NCBI RefSeq assembly: GCF_963422355.1
Contig: NC_085089.1
Coordinates: 8,903,814 to 8,967,813 of the forward strand
Origin: Corticium candelabrum
Taxonomy: Eukaryota > Porifera > Homoscleromorpha > Homosclerophorida > Plakinidae
Direction of reading: 5' to 3'
DNA length: 64,000 nucleotides
The notes beneath the pieces were generated by a model. The model did no database searches. It was not told the origin of the DNA and saw only the letters and a program-made list of their open reading frames with translations. Each line of letters opens with the position of its first letter. Positions within the stretch are counted from its first letter, which is position 1. The translations under genes and the position numbers were made by a program. Of the stretch, positions 33,200-46,385 are shown piece after piece.

Positions 33200-34016
33200 C
33201 GGTGTCCTGGCTGTCCGATTATTAGCGGACCGATGGCCTACTTTCTTGTTGCGTGGGTTCCTACATGTTTGCTATGAGTCGTGCGTTAGTGTTGTCATGG
33301 CAGTATTTATGCGTATACATGCGCATGTACGGTGTATGTTAGTAAGGCGTGGTGTTTACTCGTGTGCGTTACATGCGCATGTGCCGTGTCTGTCTGTGTG
33401 CGTGTGGTGTGGGAGCTCACCTCGTGTTCGAGTGATGTCGGTGTGTTCTTCGTGTTCCAGTGGTGTCGGCAGCGGTGGTGCCGTCGTGACGATGGTGTGA
33501 TCGTGGTGTTCCGATTCGTTGTGTCGGTGGATCGTGTCGGGGTGTCGTGTCGTGTCGGTGTCGGTCGTCTGGTCGTTGGGTGGTGATCGTCCGTCCGTGT
33601 CCGGTGTATCGATCCCTTTTTGGCCGTGTGTGTGGTAGTGTGGTATTGACTCTTTTTGAATACGTGTTTACGTGTGTCTTTTAGGGCTCTGGGGCATCGC
33701 AGAGCCACTATCGGTATTCGTACCGTACGAGCGGAATGTAATGTCGATCTTGGTCGCGAGACGTGTCTCCAGCGTGAGAAAAGAAGTTGTCGGAGAAGTC
33801 TGTTAGTCTGTTTGACTCTCGGACGTCATATTTCATATCTGTATCGAGTCGGTGTCGTACATTGCGTGCACGTATACGTATATACAGCGGCGAGGAAATA
33901 GAGAGAGAGAGTGTGCGTTAGGCTCTTGTACAAGACTCAGGTGCGTGTGTGTACACGTCTCCTTACGCATGCTTTTTATTCTCATCGGGTTTAGTGAGTC
34001 TATTCTGTCTTCGGCC
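33200..34016 (+). repeat. Junction module J copy 1
   Basis: About 817 bp, nearly identical to 50930-51760. It starts inside a diverged 80-bp unit (gtcctggctgtccgattatt) and ends ..tctgtcttcggcc. The Penelope-like stop codon lies only 5-7 bp further on, so J could be that element's 3' UTR or a subtelomeric module beside which it inserted. Confidence 0.85.
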
Positions 34017-37000
34017 GGTCTCAGACCGGTCCGGCGGTCGTGTGTAATGGTGTGACGGCGAGTCCGCCGTCATCGGGCGGTGTCGCGGACTCGGTCGTCG
34101 TGCAATAGTGGCGGTCGTCGTCGATCGACGTCGACGACTCGGAAGTCGTTTCGGTGGCCGTCGGCAGCGTCGGCGGCAGCGTCGGCGCGGTGTCGCCGCC
34201 GTCGGCCGCGTGTCCGTTTGTGTTGCGAGCCGCCTTGTTCAAATCGAAGCGACCCGTCGTCTTGAGTCGTCTAATCCAGTCGGCTTCGAGATCTAGTCTC
34301 CTGGCGTGGTCGATCTCCTGTTGGATCGGCGTGACGTGCCAGACTCCGTCGGGGTTGTGGTTTCTGTCGTTGCAGTGTAGGTAGATCTTCTTTCGGTCCC
34401 ACGAGCGAAGCTTGTTGCAGTGGTGTCTCATGCGCGCTCTGAACGTGTCGCCCGTCTGTCCGACGTATTGTTTGTGGCATTCCGCGATGGCGCAGGTGAT
34501 GACGTAAATCACGTTTTTCGATTTGCAGCTCAGGCGGTCTCGCCGTGGTCCGCCTATCGGGTGGGATCGGCCGGTGCTCGTACTGCGCACGGCGCAGCTG
34601 GTGGTCATGGATCTGCACGTCTCGCATTGTGCGTGACCGCACGCCGTCGTCTGCGGTGTGAACTCGAAAAGTGGCGGCGGTGCCCTCGAGTCGTCGTATA
34701 CGTCCGTCTTTTCGGTCTCTACGGTAACGTATTTCAGACGGGCACTGGTGATGTGGTCTCTAATGTTCTTTGCTCTCTTGTAGGCGATCATCGGTTCTCG
34801 ACCGAGTGTGTGTCGGAGCCTCGCGTCCTGCGAGAGCATCGTCTGCCACTCCGTGCGTACGATTTCGCCGGTGTCGGGAAACCACAGTGAGTAGGTCGTG
34901 ACGAGTATCGATCTGTTTTCGTCCTCGTCGTTCTTGTGGGCGTCGGCACCGTCGCCGTCGTCGTCCACGGCGACGACGCCGGCACGATTGCGTTTACGCT
35001 TTCGTTTCGGTCGAGTCTGTTCTCGTCTTTGTCCATCTCGTTGTCGTGGCCGTCGTGTCTCGCATTCCTCCCGGGTCGCGCCGACGACGGCGGCGGCGGG
35101 AGGGGTGCGTCGTGTGTGCGGTAGTCGTGCGAGTAAGCTATCCGTCTGTCTGCTCGGGTAGCCTCTGCGGGCCAGTCTGCGTCTGTGGTCCGTGAGGACT
35201 CGATCGTACTCAATCGGGTCCGACGTCGATCGGAGAAAGCGATTCGCCTCGCCCGTCACGACGGCTCGCTTCGTGGCCGCGGTGTGGCACGAAGCGTAGT
35301 CGAATTACTGGAAGCGGTTTGTCGGTTTGAAGTGTGTCTTGGTGTCCAGTATGCCGCCCGTGGCGCGGAAGCGGTCGAACTTGTAGACGTGTACGTCGAG
35401 AAAGATCGCTTCCGTGTCGCTCTTGGCGTGTGTGAATTTGATCGTCGGGTGTGTCCGGTCGAGTCTCGCCAACATGGCGTCCAGGTGGGCGTAGGTGTCC
35501 TTCCACACGACGAATATGTCGTCGATGAAGCGCTTCCAGAGGCGCGGTTTGATCGGTTTGCCTTCGATATCGCGCCATGAATAGGTTGGCGAGCGTGGGC
35601 GCGACTCGCGTGTCTATGGCGACGCCGAAGCGTTGTCGGTAGATCTTGCCGTCGAAGGCGAACACGTTGTCGGCGAGTATGTGGTGTAGGAAGACCTCTA
35701 CGATGCGGGCGAGAGCCGAGTCGTGGCCGTAGTGTCGTCCTAGCAAGTCGACGCATGCGCGAATGCCTTCGTCTTGGGGTATGTTGGTGTAGAACGACGT
35801 GACGTCGATGGTGACCAGTGTGGCGTCGGGTTCGATTCGTGTGCTCTCGAGTGTACGAATGAAATCACCCGAGTCCCGTATGTAACTGTTCTGTTCGAGT
35901 ACTATCGGCTTGAGTAGATGGTCGATGTACTGGGATATGGCCTCCGTGGGCCCCGAGCTTCCGGATACTATCGGTCGATAGGCCACCGGGTTCTTGTGTA
36001 CTTTGCTCAGAAAGTAGAGCTGTTGTGTTCTGACGCGGCTCGGCGTCTTGATCAGGTGCCGGAGCGTGTCGCTGTCGAGCAGACCGTGATCGTTTATGAT
36101 CGAGATCGCTCGATTGATTGGACTCGTTATGGCCGGTGTCGGGTCGTTGTCGAGTCGTTCGTACGTGCGGGCGTCGTCCACGTGCCCGAGGCCGTTTTCG
36201 ACGTACACGCGTCGATCTTCGACGACGATCATCGAACTCTTGTCCGCCTTCTTCATGACGACGTCGGTGCGTCTGCTCAGTCGCTCGAGGGCGGCGCGTT
36301 CGGACGCGTCCAGATTCTGAAAGATCTTGTACCTCGGCCTAGATTCGGCCAGAGCTCGTTTCGTTCGCGTTATGTACGCCTCGAGGGCGGCGTTCTTCGT
36401 GGTCGGCGGCTGCCATTTCGAGACCGTTCTGAACGGCGGTGTGGGTAGTCGGTAGGCGTGTTCGTTTGCGACGTCGTCCGGAGGCGTAACGGTCGGTGTG
36501 ACCGAGGCCTCTTCTCGAGTCACCCATCTTTTCGCGTGTAGTCTCAGGCGGAGTTTGCGTGCGAAGGCGTCGAATTCGTGTAGCAACCTCTGTCTGTTCG
36601 GTCTCGTCTCTGTCGGGACGAAGGTGAGTCCTTTGTCTAGTACGCTCAACTCGGCGCGCGTGAATGTCGTGCCGCTTCTGTTGACGACGAAAGCACCGAC
36701 GCGGTCGTCCGGGCGACGATCGGTAGCAATGGTGGTGGTGGTGGTGGGCTTCGCGAGACGCCGGCGCTTCGCGGGTGAAACTCCAAAGTCGTTCGTGTGC
36801 TCGGTCGGTGAGTCGTCTCGATGCACGGACTCTATTGCATTACCATCGTCATTAATTCTGATATCATCTAGAACGTCGACATCGTGTTTACCGTAGACGG
36901 TGGTGCTATTCGTGCAATCGTGGTAATTATCGTAATTATCGTGATAATCGTGTTCGACTCGCGGTCGGTGCGTTCTCGTAGTGTTCAGAGTGCGTCGTCT

Positions 37001-38582
37001 CGTTCTTCGTTTTCTTCGACGTGCTCTCGTTCGGCTCGTCGTCGTCCACGTCTTCAGTTGCGTCGACCTAGACGGTTCGGACACAGACAGAGATACGTTA
37101 TTATTGTTAGCGTGCGCAACGTGTATACGCTCGCCGCCGACAATGTCGTGGTGGTCGTCGTCTGTCTCGGACTCCGAGTCGTCGGTCGGTGTTAGAAGTG
37201 ATTTACCTGTTCGCCCGTGTGTGGGCGTCGATCCGTGAAAGTGCAGTCGGTTCTCCTGCTGCCCCTGCGGGTGTCGTTGTCTCCTCTTATTCTTCGAAGA
37301 CGACTCCGAGAAGGAGGGCGTCGCCGACGAAGGACGTGGTCTCTTTAGATCATTCATCTTCGCCTCTAGACCGCGTTTGCGGTTTCGGCGTTTCTCTACC
37401 TGCAGCCGTTTCATGCGCGTGGCGTGTTCGCGCACCATGGTCGCCTTCTCGGACTTTGCCCGAGCGTTCGATTCGGCGTCGATCGCCGCAGCGATGTGCG
37501 TCTCCGTCGTGTCGAGTTCCGCCTTGAGTTGGTCTCGGACTTGTGAGTAGTGTCGTTGCACAAGCTCTAGGGTCTGACTCTGATACCCCCGGTCAACTCT
37601 TCGAGTTGGCAGTCGAAGTCCGTTCGAAAACTCATCGGCGGTCGGATGTTCGTCTCTACTTGCAACCAACTCGGTGTCAAGTTTGCCGCTCTCGTTTCGT
37701 CCACGTACGCCGTGTGGTGGCGGATGCTCTCGAGCTTCTCCGTATAGTAACGGTGCCTGTCGAGCAGGCGTTCGAGTGGCGCGTCCGGTTTGCCGGCGGC
37801 CATCAGATCGTCGACCTCGGTCGGTTCGACTCGAAGGCAAGACAACAGGTTCCTGCCCGATATGTGTGCGTCGTCGGTGGCGGCGCCGTCGTCGCCACCA
37901 TCTTGGCGGGGAGTGTCGGCGGGTTGATCCGTCTCCATCTGCGGTGGTGGCTGTAGTGCGAGTTGTTGTGTCGGTGGCTGTAGTGCGAGTTGTTGTGGCG
38001 GTGGCTGCTGTTGTGGCGGTTATGGCGGCTGTTGTGGTGGTGGTGAGTGTGCGAGTTGTAGTGGTGGTGTGGGTAGTGGCGGCGGTGGTGGTGGCGGTAG
38101 TGGTGGCGGAGGCGTGATAGTACACGATGGCGGTGGTTGTTGTAAGAAAGTAGGAGAGGAGCGAGGACAAGAAGAAGAAAACAAAGAAGAAGGACAGGAA
38201 GCAGTAGAGATCGCTGTAGTATCGCCTCGACCGATCGGTCCTCCTCTTCTACGGCTCCACGTCGCAGCTCGACACTTTTGTAGTGTTAGCAACGGTCTGA
38301 ACGATCTCGAGTGGTTGGATTTGGGCGGGTAGATCGTCTTGTACGGTCTGCCGTAGCCGGACATGTTTTCGGAAAGTCGTGCGCTCGGAGTCTTCTAGGA
38401 GTATTGCTTGTGAGCGAGACAAAGAAAAAACACACGTTAAATGTTATATACAAGAGTGTCGAGAGTTTTACGCGCGGAGAGAGAAAAAAAGAGCGAGACC
38501 GATTTGTCGGACGTCAAGTCTTCTTGTGCGCGTGTGCGTGTGTGTCGTGAACGTGCACGCGTGCGAGCGAGAGAGAGTGTGT
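34017..38582 (-). mobile_element. Penelope-like retroelement, nearly full length, with GIY-YIG endonuclease
   Basis: Minus-strand element, 5' end near 38.5 kb and 3' end at or just beyond 34,016. One ORF of about 1,448 codons is broken at four points. It is GC-rich (CG-rich codons), unlike the AT-rich left half of the window. Its 3' end abuts module J and its 5' end abuts a degenerate TTAGGG seed at about 38,584. Confidence 0.85.
34021..38364 (-). pseudogene. Penelope-like polyprotein: N-terminal region, reverse transcriptase, GIY-YIG endonuclease
   Basis: From ATG at 38364: a Pro/Gln-rich N-terminus, an in-frame stop at 38020-38022, then METDQPADTPRQ. A shift in a run of five C/G at about 37586-37590 leads into the long frame. 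Next come a KR-rich region, LDKGLTFVPTE, the RT start VVMKKADKSSMIVVED, LYFLSKVHKNP and YRPIVSG. Motif A is VTIDVTSFYTNIP (Asp present); motif B is AIDTRVAPTLANLFM. After a one-base shift near 35572, motif C is RFIDDIFVVW. A stop at 35305-35307 falls just after FKPTNRFQ. Then come a CGHAQCETC zinc-type motif and the GIY-YIG domain: VIYVITCAIAEC, QYVGQTGDTFRARMRHH, and the catalytic Glu in LEADWIRRL. Catalytic residues are intact; only four small lesions break the frame. Confidence 0.85.
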
Positions 38583-39048
38583 GTTAGGGTTAGAGTCAGA
38601 GTTAGGGTTAGGCCGTTAGGGTTTCCCCAGCCGGGCCGACCCCTTCCCCACCAGTGGATTTGCACGCGATACGACCAGAATGCCTTCGAGATGACACAAG
38701 TCGCGTGAGCGTGGGAGACCTCGATTCCAATCCTTTTAGTGTGGCGCCCGACGGTAGATTCACTATGTCTGCTTCAGTTGAGAATGACGTCACATATTGT
38801 GGTTCCCGTGCGTCTGGCTCACGAGGCCATGTCGTGTCGGTACGTATCGATCGGACTGTGGTCGATCCGTACGTTATCTGAGGAACACCGGAGTCTGCGC
38901 CGGTATCGCGTCAGACCGTTCCGCTGCCTTTCTCGGTTTTAGATCGTTGCTTCTTTGGTGTAACGGACTCTCTGTGGGTCGTGTCGTATATCGTGTTTTA
39001 CATTGTGTTGTCGTGTCAATCTTGGTTTTATCTTGGTTTTATGTGTCG

Positions 39049-39079
<31 letters not shown>

Positions 39080-39309
39080 AGTTTATTAAATCATCTCTAT
39101 GTTAAATCAACATTCGTAGTTAGTGTCCTAGAGTGTCGGGTTGTTAGAGTAAGCGGGCGCGGCCGACGGCGGGAGGCCGAGGCGAGCTACGTCGATACAG
39201 GTCTTGTGGGCTTCCCCCTTATCGCGTGGTCGGGTGTAGTCGTTACCTATCTCCATGGAAAGCATCCTAATGTCGGGTGCTCTGCGGTCAGTGCGGGTTC
39301 TCGGCGATT
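38583..39309 (+). repeat. Module M copy 3
   Basis: Starts gtgttagggttagagtcaga directly at the 5' side of the Penelope-like element. TGACGTCA at 38785-38792. (TG)n near 39050-39080. Confidence 0.85.
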
Positions 39310-39774
39310 TTAGGTTTAGGGTTACGAAGGGTTAGGCTATGTATTCGCCGTTGTGAGAGTGACTGTTTAGGCGATCTTACGGTGAAGGTAGAAAGTGGGG
39401 TCGGTGCGGGTTCTCGGCGATTTTAGGTTCAGGATAACGAAGGGTTAGGCTATGTATTCGTTGTTGTGGGAGTGACTATTTAGGCGATTTTATGGTGAAG
39501 ATAAAGGGTGAGGTCGGTGCGGGTTCTCGGCGATTTTAGGTTCAGGGTTACGAAGGGTTAGGCTATGTATTCGTTGTTGTGGGAGTGGCTATTTGGGCGA
39601 TTTTAGGGTGAGGATAAAAGGTGGGGTAAAATCGTGTATTAGTGCGGGTTCTCGGCGATCTTATGGTCAGGGTTAGGGAGGGTTAGGCTATGTATTCGTT
39701 GGGGTGGGAGTGGCTGCTCGGCGATCTTAAGGTCAGGGTTGGGGAGGGTTAGGCTATGTATTCGTTGGGGTGGG
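39310..39774 (+). repeat. About 113-bp tandem repeats, 4 diverged copies
   Basis: The unit starts ttaggctatgtattcgttgt and ends ttaggttcagggttacgaag; each copy contains degenerate telomere-like gttaggg motifs. Confidence 0.85.
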
Positions 39775-42700
39775 AGAGTTATTTATCGACAGTAAGGGTC
39801 GGTGTCCCGTCTGTCTCACTATTCAGTCGGTCTATCCTCTGACTATCGGGTGGGGAGGGTTATTTGTCGACTGCCAGAGTCGATGTCACGTCTGTCTCGT
39901 TATTCAAGTCGGTCTATCGTCTGACTGTCGGGTTGGGGAGTTATTTATCGACTACCAGAGTCGGTGTCCCGTCTGTCTGGCTATTGAGTCGGTCTATCGT
40001 CTGACTATCGGGTGGGAGAGTTATTTATCGACTGTAAGAGTCGGTGTTTTGTCTGTCAAACTATTCAGTCGGTGTATCGTCTGACTATCGGGTTGGAGAA
40101 TTATTTATCGACTGTAAGAGTCGGTGTCCCGTCTGTCTGGCTGTTCATTCGGTCTATCGTCTGACTATCGGGTGGGAGAATTATTTATCGACTGTAAGGG
40201 TCGGTGTCCCGTCTGTCATACTATTCAGTCGGTCTATCGTCTGGCTGTCGGGTGGGAGAATTATTTATCGACTGTAAGAGTCGGTGTACCGTTTGTCTGG
40301 CTGTTCATTCGGTCTATCGTCTGACTATCGGGTGGGAGAGTTATTTATCGACTGTAAGAGTCGGTGTCCCGTCTGTCAAACTATTCAGTCGGTCTATCGT
40401 CTGGCTGTCGGGTGGGAGAATTATTTATCGACTGTAAGAGTCGGTGTCCCGTCTGTCCAACTATTCGGTCGGTCTATCGTCTGACTATCGGGTGGGAGAA
40501 TTGTTTATCGACTGTAAGAGTCGGTGTCCCGTCTGTCAAACTATTCAGTCGGTCTATCGTCTGGCTGTCGGGTGGGAGAATTATTTATCGACTGTAAGAG
40601 TCGCTGTCCCGTCTGTCCAACTATTCAGTCGGTCTATCGTCTGACTATCGGGTGGGAGAGTTATTTATCGACTGTGAGAGTCGGTGTCCCGTCTGTCAAA
40701 CTATTCAGTCGGTGTATCGTCTGACTATCGGGTTGGAGAATTATTTATCGACTGTAAGAGTCGGTGTCCCGTCTGTCCAACTATTCAGTCGGTCTATCGT
40801 CTGACTATCGTGTGGGAGAATTATTTATCGACTGTAAGAGTCGGTGTCCCGTCTGTCAAACTATTCAGTCGGTCTATCGTCTGGCTGTCGGGTGGGAGAA
40901 TTATTTATCGACTGTAAGAGACGGTGTACCGTCTGTCTGGCTGTTCATTCGGTCCATCGTCTGACTATCGGGTGGGAGAGTTATTTATCGACTGTAAGAG
41001 TCGGTGTCCCGTCTGTCTGGCTGTTCATTCGGTCTATCGTCTGACTATCGGGTGGGAGAGTTATTTATCGACTGTGAGAGTCGGTGTCCCGTCTGTCAAA
41101 CTATTCAGTCGGTGTATCGTCTGACTGTCGGGTTGGAGAATTATTTATCGACTGTAAGAGTCGGTGTCCCGTCTGTCCAACTATTCAGTCGGTGTATCGT
41201 CTGACTGTCGGGTTGGAGAATTATTTATCGACTGTAAGAGTCGGTGTCCCGTCTGTCCAACTATTCAGTCGGTCTATCGTCTGACTATCGGGTGGGAGAA
41301 TTGTTTATCGACTGTAAGAGTCGGTGTCCCGTCTGTCTGGCTGTTCATTCGGTCTATCGTCTGACTATCGGGTGGGAGAGTTATTTATCGACTGTGAGAG
41401 TCGGTGTCCCGTCTGTCAAACTATTCAGTCGGTGTATCGTCTGACTATCGGGTGGGAGAGTTATTTATCGACTGTGAGAGTCGGTGTCCCGTCTGTCCAA
41501 CTATTCAGTCGGTGTATCGTCTGACTGTCGGGTTGGAGAATTATTTATCGACTGTAAGAGTCGGTGTCCCGTCTGTCCAACTATTCAGTCGGTCTATCGT
41601 CTGACTATCGGGTGGGAGAATTGTTTATCGACTGTAAGAGTCGGTGTCCCGTCTGTCAAACTATTCAGTCGGTCTATCGTCTGGATGTCGGGTGGGAGAA
41701 TTATTTATCGACTGTAAGAGTCGGTGTACCGTCTGTCTGGCTGTCCATTCGGTCTATTGTCTGACTATCGGGTGGGAGAGTTATTTATCGACTGTAAGAG
41801 TCGGTGTCCCGTCTGTCAAACTATTCATCCGGTCTATCGTCTGGCTGTCGGGTGGGGAGAGTTATTTGTTGACTGCCAGAGTCGATGTCCCGTCTGTCTC
41901 GCTATTCATTCGGTCTATCGTCTGACTATCGGGTGGGAGAATTATTTATCGACTGTAAGAGTCGGTGTACCGTCTGTGTGGCTGTTCATTCGGTCTATCG
42001 TCTGACTATCGGGTGGGAGAGTTATTTATCGACTGTAAGAGTCGGTGTCCCGTCTGTCTGGCTGTTCATTCGGTCTATCGTCTGACTATCGGGTGGGAGA
42101 GTTATTTATCGACTGTGAGAGTCGGTGTCACGTCTGTCAAACTATTCAGTCGGTGTATCGTCTGACTATCGGGTTGGAAAATTATTTATCGACTGTAAGA
42201 GTCGGTGTCCCGTCTGTCCAACTATTCAGTCGGTCTATCGTCTGACTATCGGGTGGGAGAATTGTTTATCGACTGTAAAAGTCGGTGTCCCGTCTGTCAA
42301 ACTATTCAGTCGGTCTATCGTCTGGCTGTCGGGTGGGAGAATTATTTATCGACTGTAAGAGTCGGTGTACCGTCTGTCTGGCTGTCCATTCGGTCTATCG
42401 TCTGACTATCGGGTGGGAGAGTTATTTATCGACTGTAAGAATCGGTGTCCCGTCTGTCAAACTATTCATCCGGTCTATCGTCTGGCTGTCGGGTGGGGAG
42501 AGTTATTTGTCGACTGCCAGAGTCGATGTCCCGTCTGTCTGGCTATTCATTCGGTCTATCGTCTGACTATCGGGTGGGAGAATTATTTATCGACTGTAAG
42601 AGTCGGTGTCCCGTCTGTCCGGCTATTCAGTCGGTGTATCGTCTGACTGTCGGGTTGGAGAGTTATTTATCGACTACCAGAGTCGGTGTCCCGTCGTGTC

Positions 42701-43074
42701 TGGCTATTGAGTCGGTCTATCGTCTGACTGTCGGGTGGGAGAATTATTTATCGACTGTAAGAGTCGGTGTCCCGTCTGTCAAACTATTCAGTCGGTCTAT
42801 CGTCTGGCTGCCGGGTGGGAGAATTATTTATCGACTGTAAGAGTCGGTGTCCCGTCTGTCCAACTATTCAGTCGGTGTATCGTCTGACTATCGGGTGGGA
42901 GAATTGTTTATCGACTGTAAGAGTCGGTGTCCCGTCTGTCAAATCATTCAGTCGGTCTATCGTCTGGCTGTCGGGTGGGAGAATTATTTATCGACTGTAA
43001 GAGTCGGTGTACCGTCTGTCTGGCTATTGAGTCGGTCTATCGTCTGCCTATCGGGTGGGAGAATTATTTATCGA
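39775..43074 (+). repeat. 80-bp satellite, array 2 (about 41 copies)
   Basis: A regular 80-bp period. Copies differ mainly in the short segment after gtctgtc (aaactatt, ccaactatt, tggctgtt, tcgctatt). Because 80 is not a multiple of 3, overlapping 66- to 93-codon frames recur every 80 bp; they are not genes. Confidence 0.97.
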
Positions 43075-43551
43075 CTTAGGGTTAGGGTTAGGGTTAGAGT
43101 TAGAGTTGGGGTTAGGCCGTTAGGGTTTCCCCAGCCGGGCCCACCCCTTCCCCACCAGTGGATTTGCACGCAATACGACCAGAATGCCTTCGAGATGACA
43201 CAAGTCGCGTGAGCGTGGGAGACCTCGATTCCAATCCTTTTAGTATGGCGCCCGACGGTGGATTCGTTCTGTCTGCTTCCGTTGAGAATGACGTCACATA
43301 TTGTGGTTCCCGTGTGTCTGGCTCACGAGGCCGTGTCGTGTCGGTACGTATCGATCGGACTGTAGTCGATCCGTACGTTATCCGAGGACTCCGGAGTCTG
43401 CGCCGGTATCGCGTCAGACCGTCCCGTTGCCTTTCTCGGTTTCAGATCGTTGCTTCTTTGGTGTAACGGACTCTCTGTGGGTTGTGTCGTATATCTTGTT
43501 TTACATTGTGTTGTCGTGTCAATCTTGGTTTTATCTTGGTTTTATGTGTCG

Positions 43552-43602
<51 letters not shown>

Positions 43603-43829
43603 TTCATTAAATCATCTCTATGTTAGATCTACATTCGTAGTTAGTGTCCTAGAGTGTCGGGTTGTGAGAGTAAGCGGGCGCGGCCGACGGCGGGAGGCCG
43701 AGGCGAGCTACGTCGATACAGGTCTCGTGGGCTTCCCCCTTATCGCGTGGTCGGGTGTAGTCGTTACCTGTCTCCATGGAAAGCATCTTAATGTCGGGTG
43801 CTCTGCGGTCAGTGCGAGTTCTCGACGGG
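43075..43829 (+). repeat. Module M copy 4
   Basis: Seed (tta ggg)3 with tagagttagagttggggtta. TGACGTCA at 43289-43296. (TG)n near 43553-43600. Confidence 0.85.
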
Positions 43830-44744
43830 TTAAATTGTGTATTCGTTGTTGTGGGAGTGACTAATTAGGCGATCTTACGGTGAAGGTAAAGGGTGGGGTC
43901 GGTGCGGGCTCTCGGCGATTTTAGGTTTAGGGTTACGACGGGTTAGGCTATGTATTCGTTGTTGTGGGAGTGACTAATTAGGCGATCTTACGGTGAAGGT
44001 AAAGGGTGGGGTCGGTGCGGGCTCTCGGCGATTTTAGGTTTAGGGTTACGACGGGTTAGGCTATGTATTCGTTGTTGTGGGAGTGAATAATTAGGCGATC
44101 TTACGGTGAAGGTAAAGGGTGGGGTCGGTGCGGGTTCTCGGCGATTTTAGGTTTAGGGTTACGACGGGTTAGGCTATGTGTTCGTTGTTGTGGGAGTGAC
44201 TAATTAGGCGATCTTACGGTGAAGGTAAAGGGTGGGGTCGGTGCGGGCTCTCGGCGATTTTAGGTTTAGGGTTACGACGGGTTAGGCTATGTATTCGTTG
44301 TTGTGGGAGTGACTAATTAGGCGATCTTACGGTGAAGGTAAAGGGTGGGGTCGGTGCGGGCTCTCGGCGATTTTAGGTTTAGGGTTACGACGGGTTAGGC
44401 TATGTATTCGTTGTTGTGGGAGTGACTAATTAGGCGATCTTACGGTAAAGGTAAAGGGTGGGGTCGGTGCGGGCTCTCGGCGATTTTAGTTTTAGGGTTA
44501 CGACGGGTTAGGCTATGTATTCGTTGTTGTGGGAATGACTAATTAGGCGATCTTACGGTGAAGGTAAAGGGTGGGATAGAATCGTGTATTAGTGCGGGTT
44601 CTCGGCGATCTTATGGTCAGGGTTAGGGAGGGTTAGGCTATGTATTCGTTGGGGTGGGAGTGGCTACTCGGCGATCTTAAGGTCGGGGTTGGGGGGGGGG
44701 GGGGGTTTAGGCTATGTATTCGTTGGGGTGGGGAGAGTTATTTA
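43830..44744 (+). repeat. 113-bp tandem repeats, about 7-8 copies
   Basis: An exact 113-bp period (starts at 43943, 44056, 44169 and so on). It ends with a shorter variant and a run of about 14 G near 44,692. Confidence 0.95.
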
Positions 44745-45631
44745 TCGACTGTAAGAGTCGGTGTCCCGTCTGTCTGGCTGTTCAATCGGTCTATCGTCTG
44801 ACTGTCGGGTGGGAGAGTTATTTATCGACTGTAAGAGTCGGTGTCCCGTCTGTCTCGCTATTCGGTCGGTCTATCGTCTGACCATCGGGTGGGAGAGTTA
44901 TCTATCGACTGTAAGAGTCGGTGTACCGTCTGTCTGGCTATTCATTCGGTCTATCGTCTGACTATCGGGTGGGAGAGTTATTTATCGACTGTAAGAATCG
45001 GTGTCCCGTCTGTCAAACTATTCATCCGGTCTATCGTCTGGCTGTCGGGTGGGGAGAGTTATTTGTCGACTGCCAGAGTCGATGTCCCGTCTGTCTGGCT
45101 ATTCATTCGGTCTATCGTCTGACTATCGGGTGGGAGAATTATTTATCGACTGTAAGAGTCGGTGTCCCGTCTGTCCGGCTATTCAGTCGGTGTATCGTCT
45201 GACTGTCGGGTTGGAGAGTTATTTATCGACTACCAGAGTCGGTGTCCCGTCGTGTCTGGCTATTGAGTCGGTCTATCGTCTGACTGTCGGGTGGGAGAAT
45301 TATTTATCGACTGTAAGAGTCGGTGTCCCGTCTGTCAAACTATTCAGTCGGTCTATCGTCTGGCTGCCGGGTGGGAGAATTATTTATCGACTGTAAGAGT
45401 CGGTGTCCCGTCTGTCCAACTATTCAGTCGGTGTATCGTCTGACTATCGGGTGGGAGAATTGTTTATCGACTGTAAGAGTCGGTGTCCCGTCTGTCAAAT
45501 CATTCAGTCGGTCTATCGTCTGGCTGTCGGGTGGGAGAATTATTTATCGACTGTAAGAGTCGGTGTACCGTCTGTCTGGCTATTGAGTCGGTCTATCGTC
45601 TGCCTATCGGGTGGGAGAATTATTTATCGAC
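44745..45631 (+). repeat. 80-bp satellite, array 3
   Basis: About 11 copies, mostly part of the 2.56-kb duplication. Confidence 0.95.
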
Positions 45632-46107
45632 TTAGGGTTAGGGTTAGGGTTAGAGTTAGAGTTGGGGTTAGGCCGTTAGGGTTTCCCCAGCCGGGCCCAC
45701 CCCTTCCCCACCAGTGGATTTGCACGCAATACGACCAGAATGCCTTCGAGATGACACAAGTCGCGTGAGCGTGGGAGACCTCGATTCCAATCCTTTTAGT
45801 ATGGCGCCCGACGGTGGATTCGTTCTGTCTGCTTCCGTTGAGAATGACGTCACATATTGTGGTTCCCGTGTGTCTGGCTCACGAGGCCGTGTCGTGTCGG
45901 TACGTATCGATCGGACTGTAGTCGATCCGTACGTTATCCGAGGACTCCGGAGTCTGCGCCGGTATCGCGTCAGACCGTCCCGTTGCCTTTCTCGGTTTCA
46001 GATCGTTGCTTCTTTGGTGTAACGGACTCTCTGTGGGTTGTGTCGTATATCTTGTTTTACATTGTGTTGTCGTGTCAATCTTGGTTTTATCTTGGTTTTA
46101 TGTGTCG

Positions 46108-46156
<49 letters not shown>

Positions 46157-46385
46157 TTCATTAAATCATCTCTATGTTAGATCTACATTCGTAGTTAGTG
46201 TCCTAGAGTGTCGGGTTGTGAGAGTAAGCGGGCGCGGCCGACGGCGGGAGGCCGAGGCGAGCTACGTCGATACAGGTCTCGTGGGCTTCCCCCTTATCGC
46301 GTGGTCGGGTGTAGTCGTTACCTGTCTCCATGGAAAGCATCTTAATGTCGGGTGCTCTGCGGTCAGTGCGAGTTCTCGACGGGTT
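45632..46385 (+). repeat. Module M copy 5
   Basis: Identical in practice to copy 4 (duplication). TGACGTCA at 45845-45852. Confidence 0.85.

Noticed and set aside
37940..38170. Thr/Ala-rich start of the long minus-strand frame
   Set aside because: The true N-terminus is in another frame (from 38364, Pro/Gln-rich, through METDQPADTP); the long frame is entered only at about 37588.
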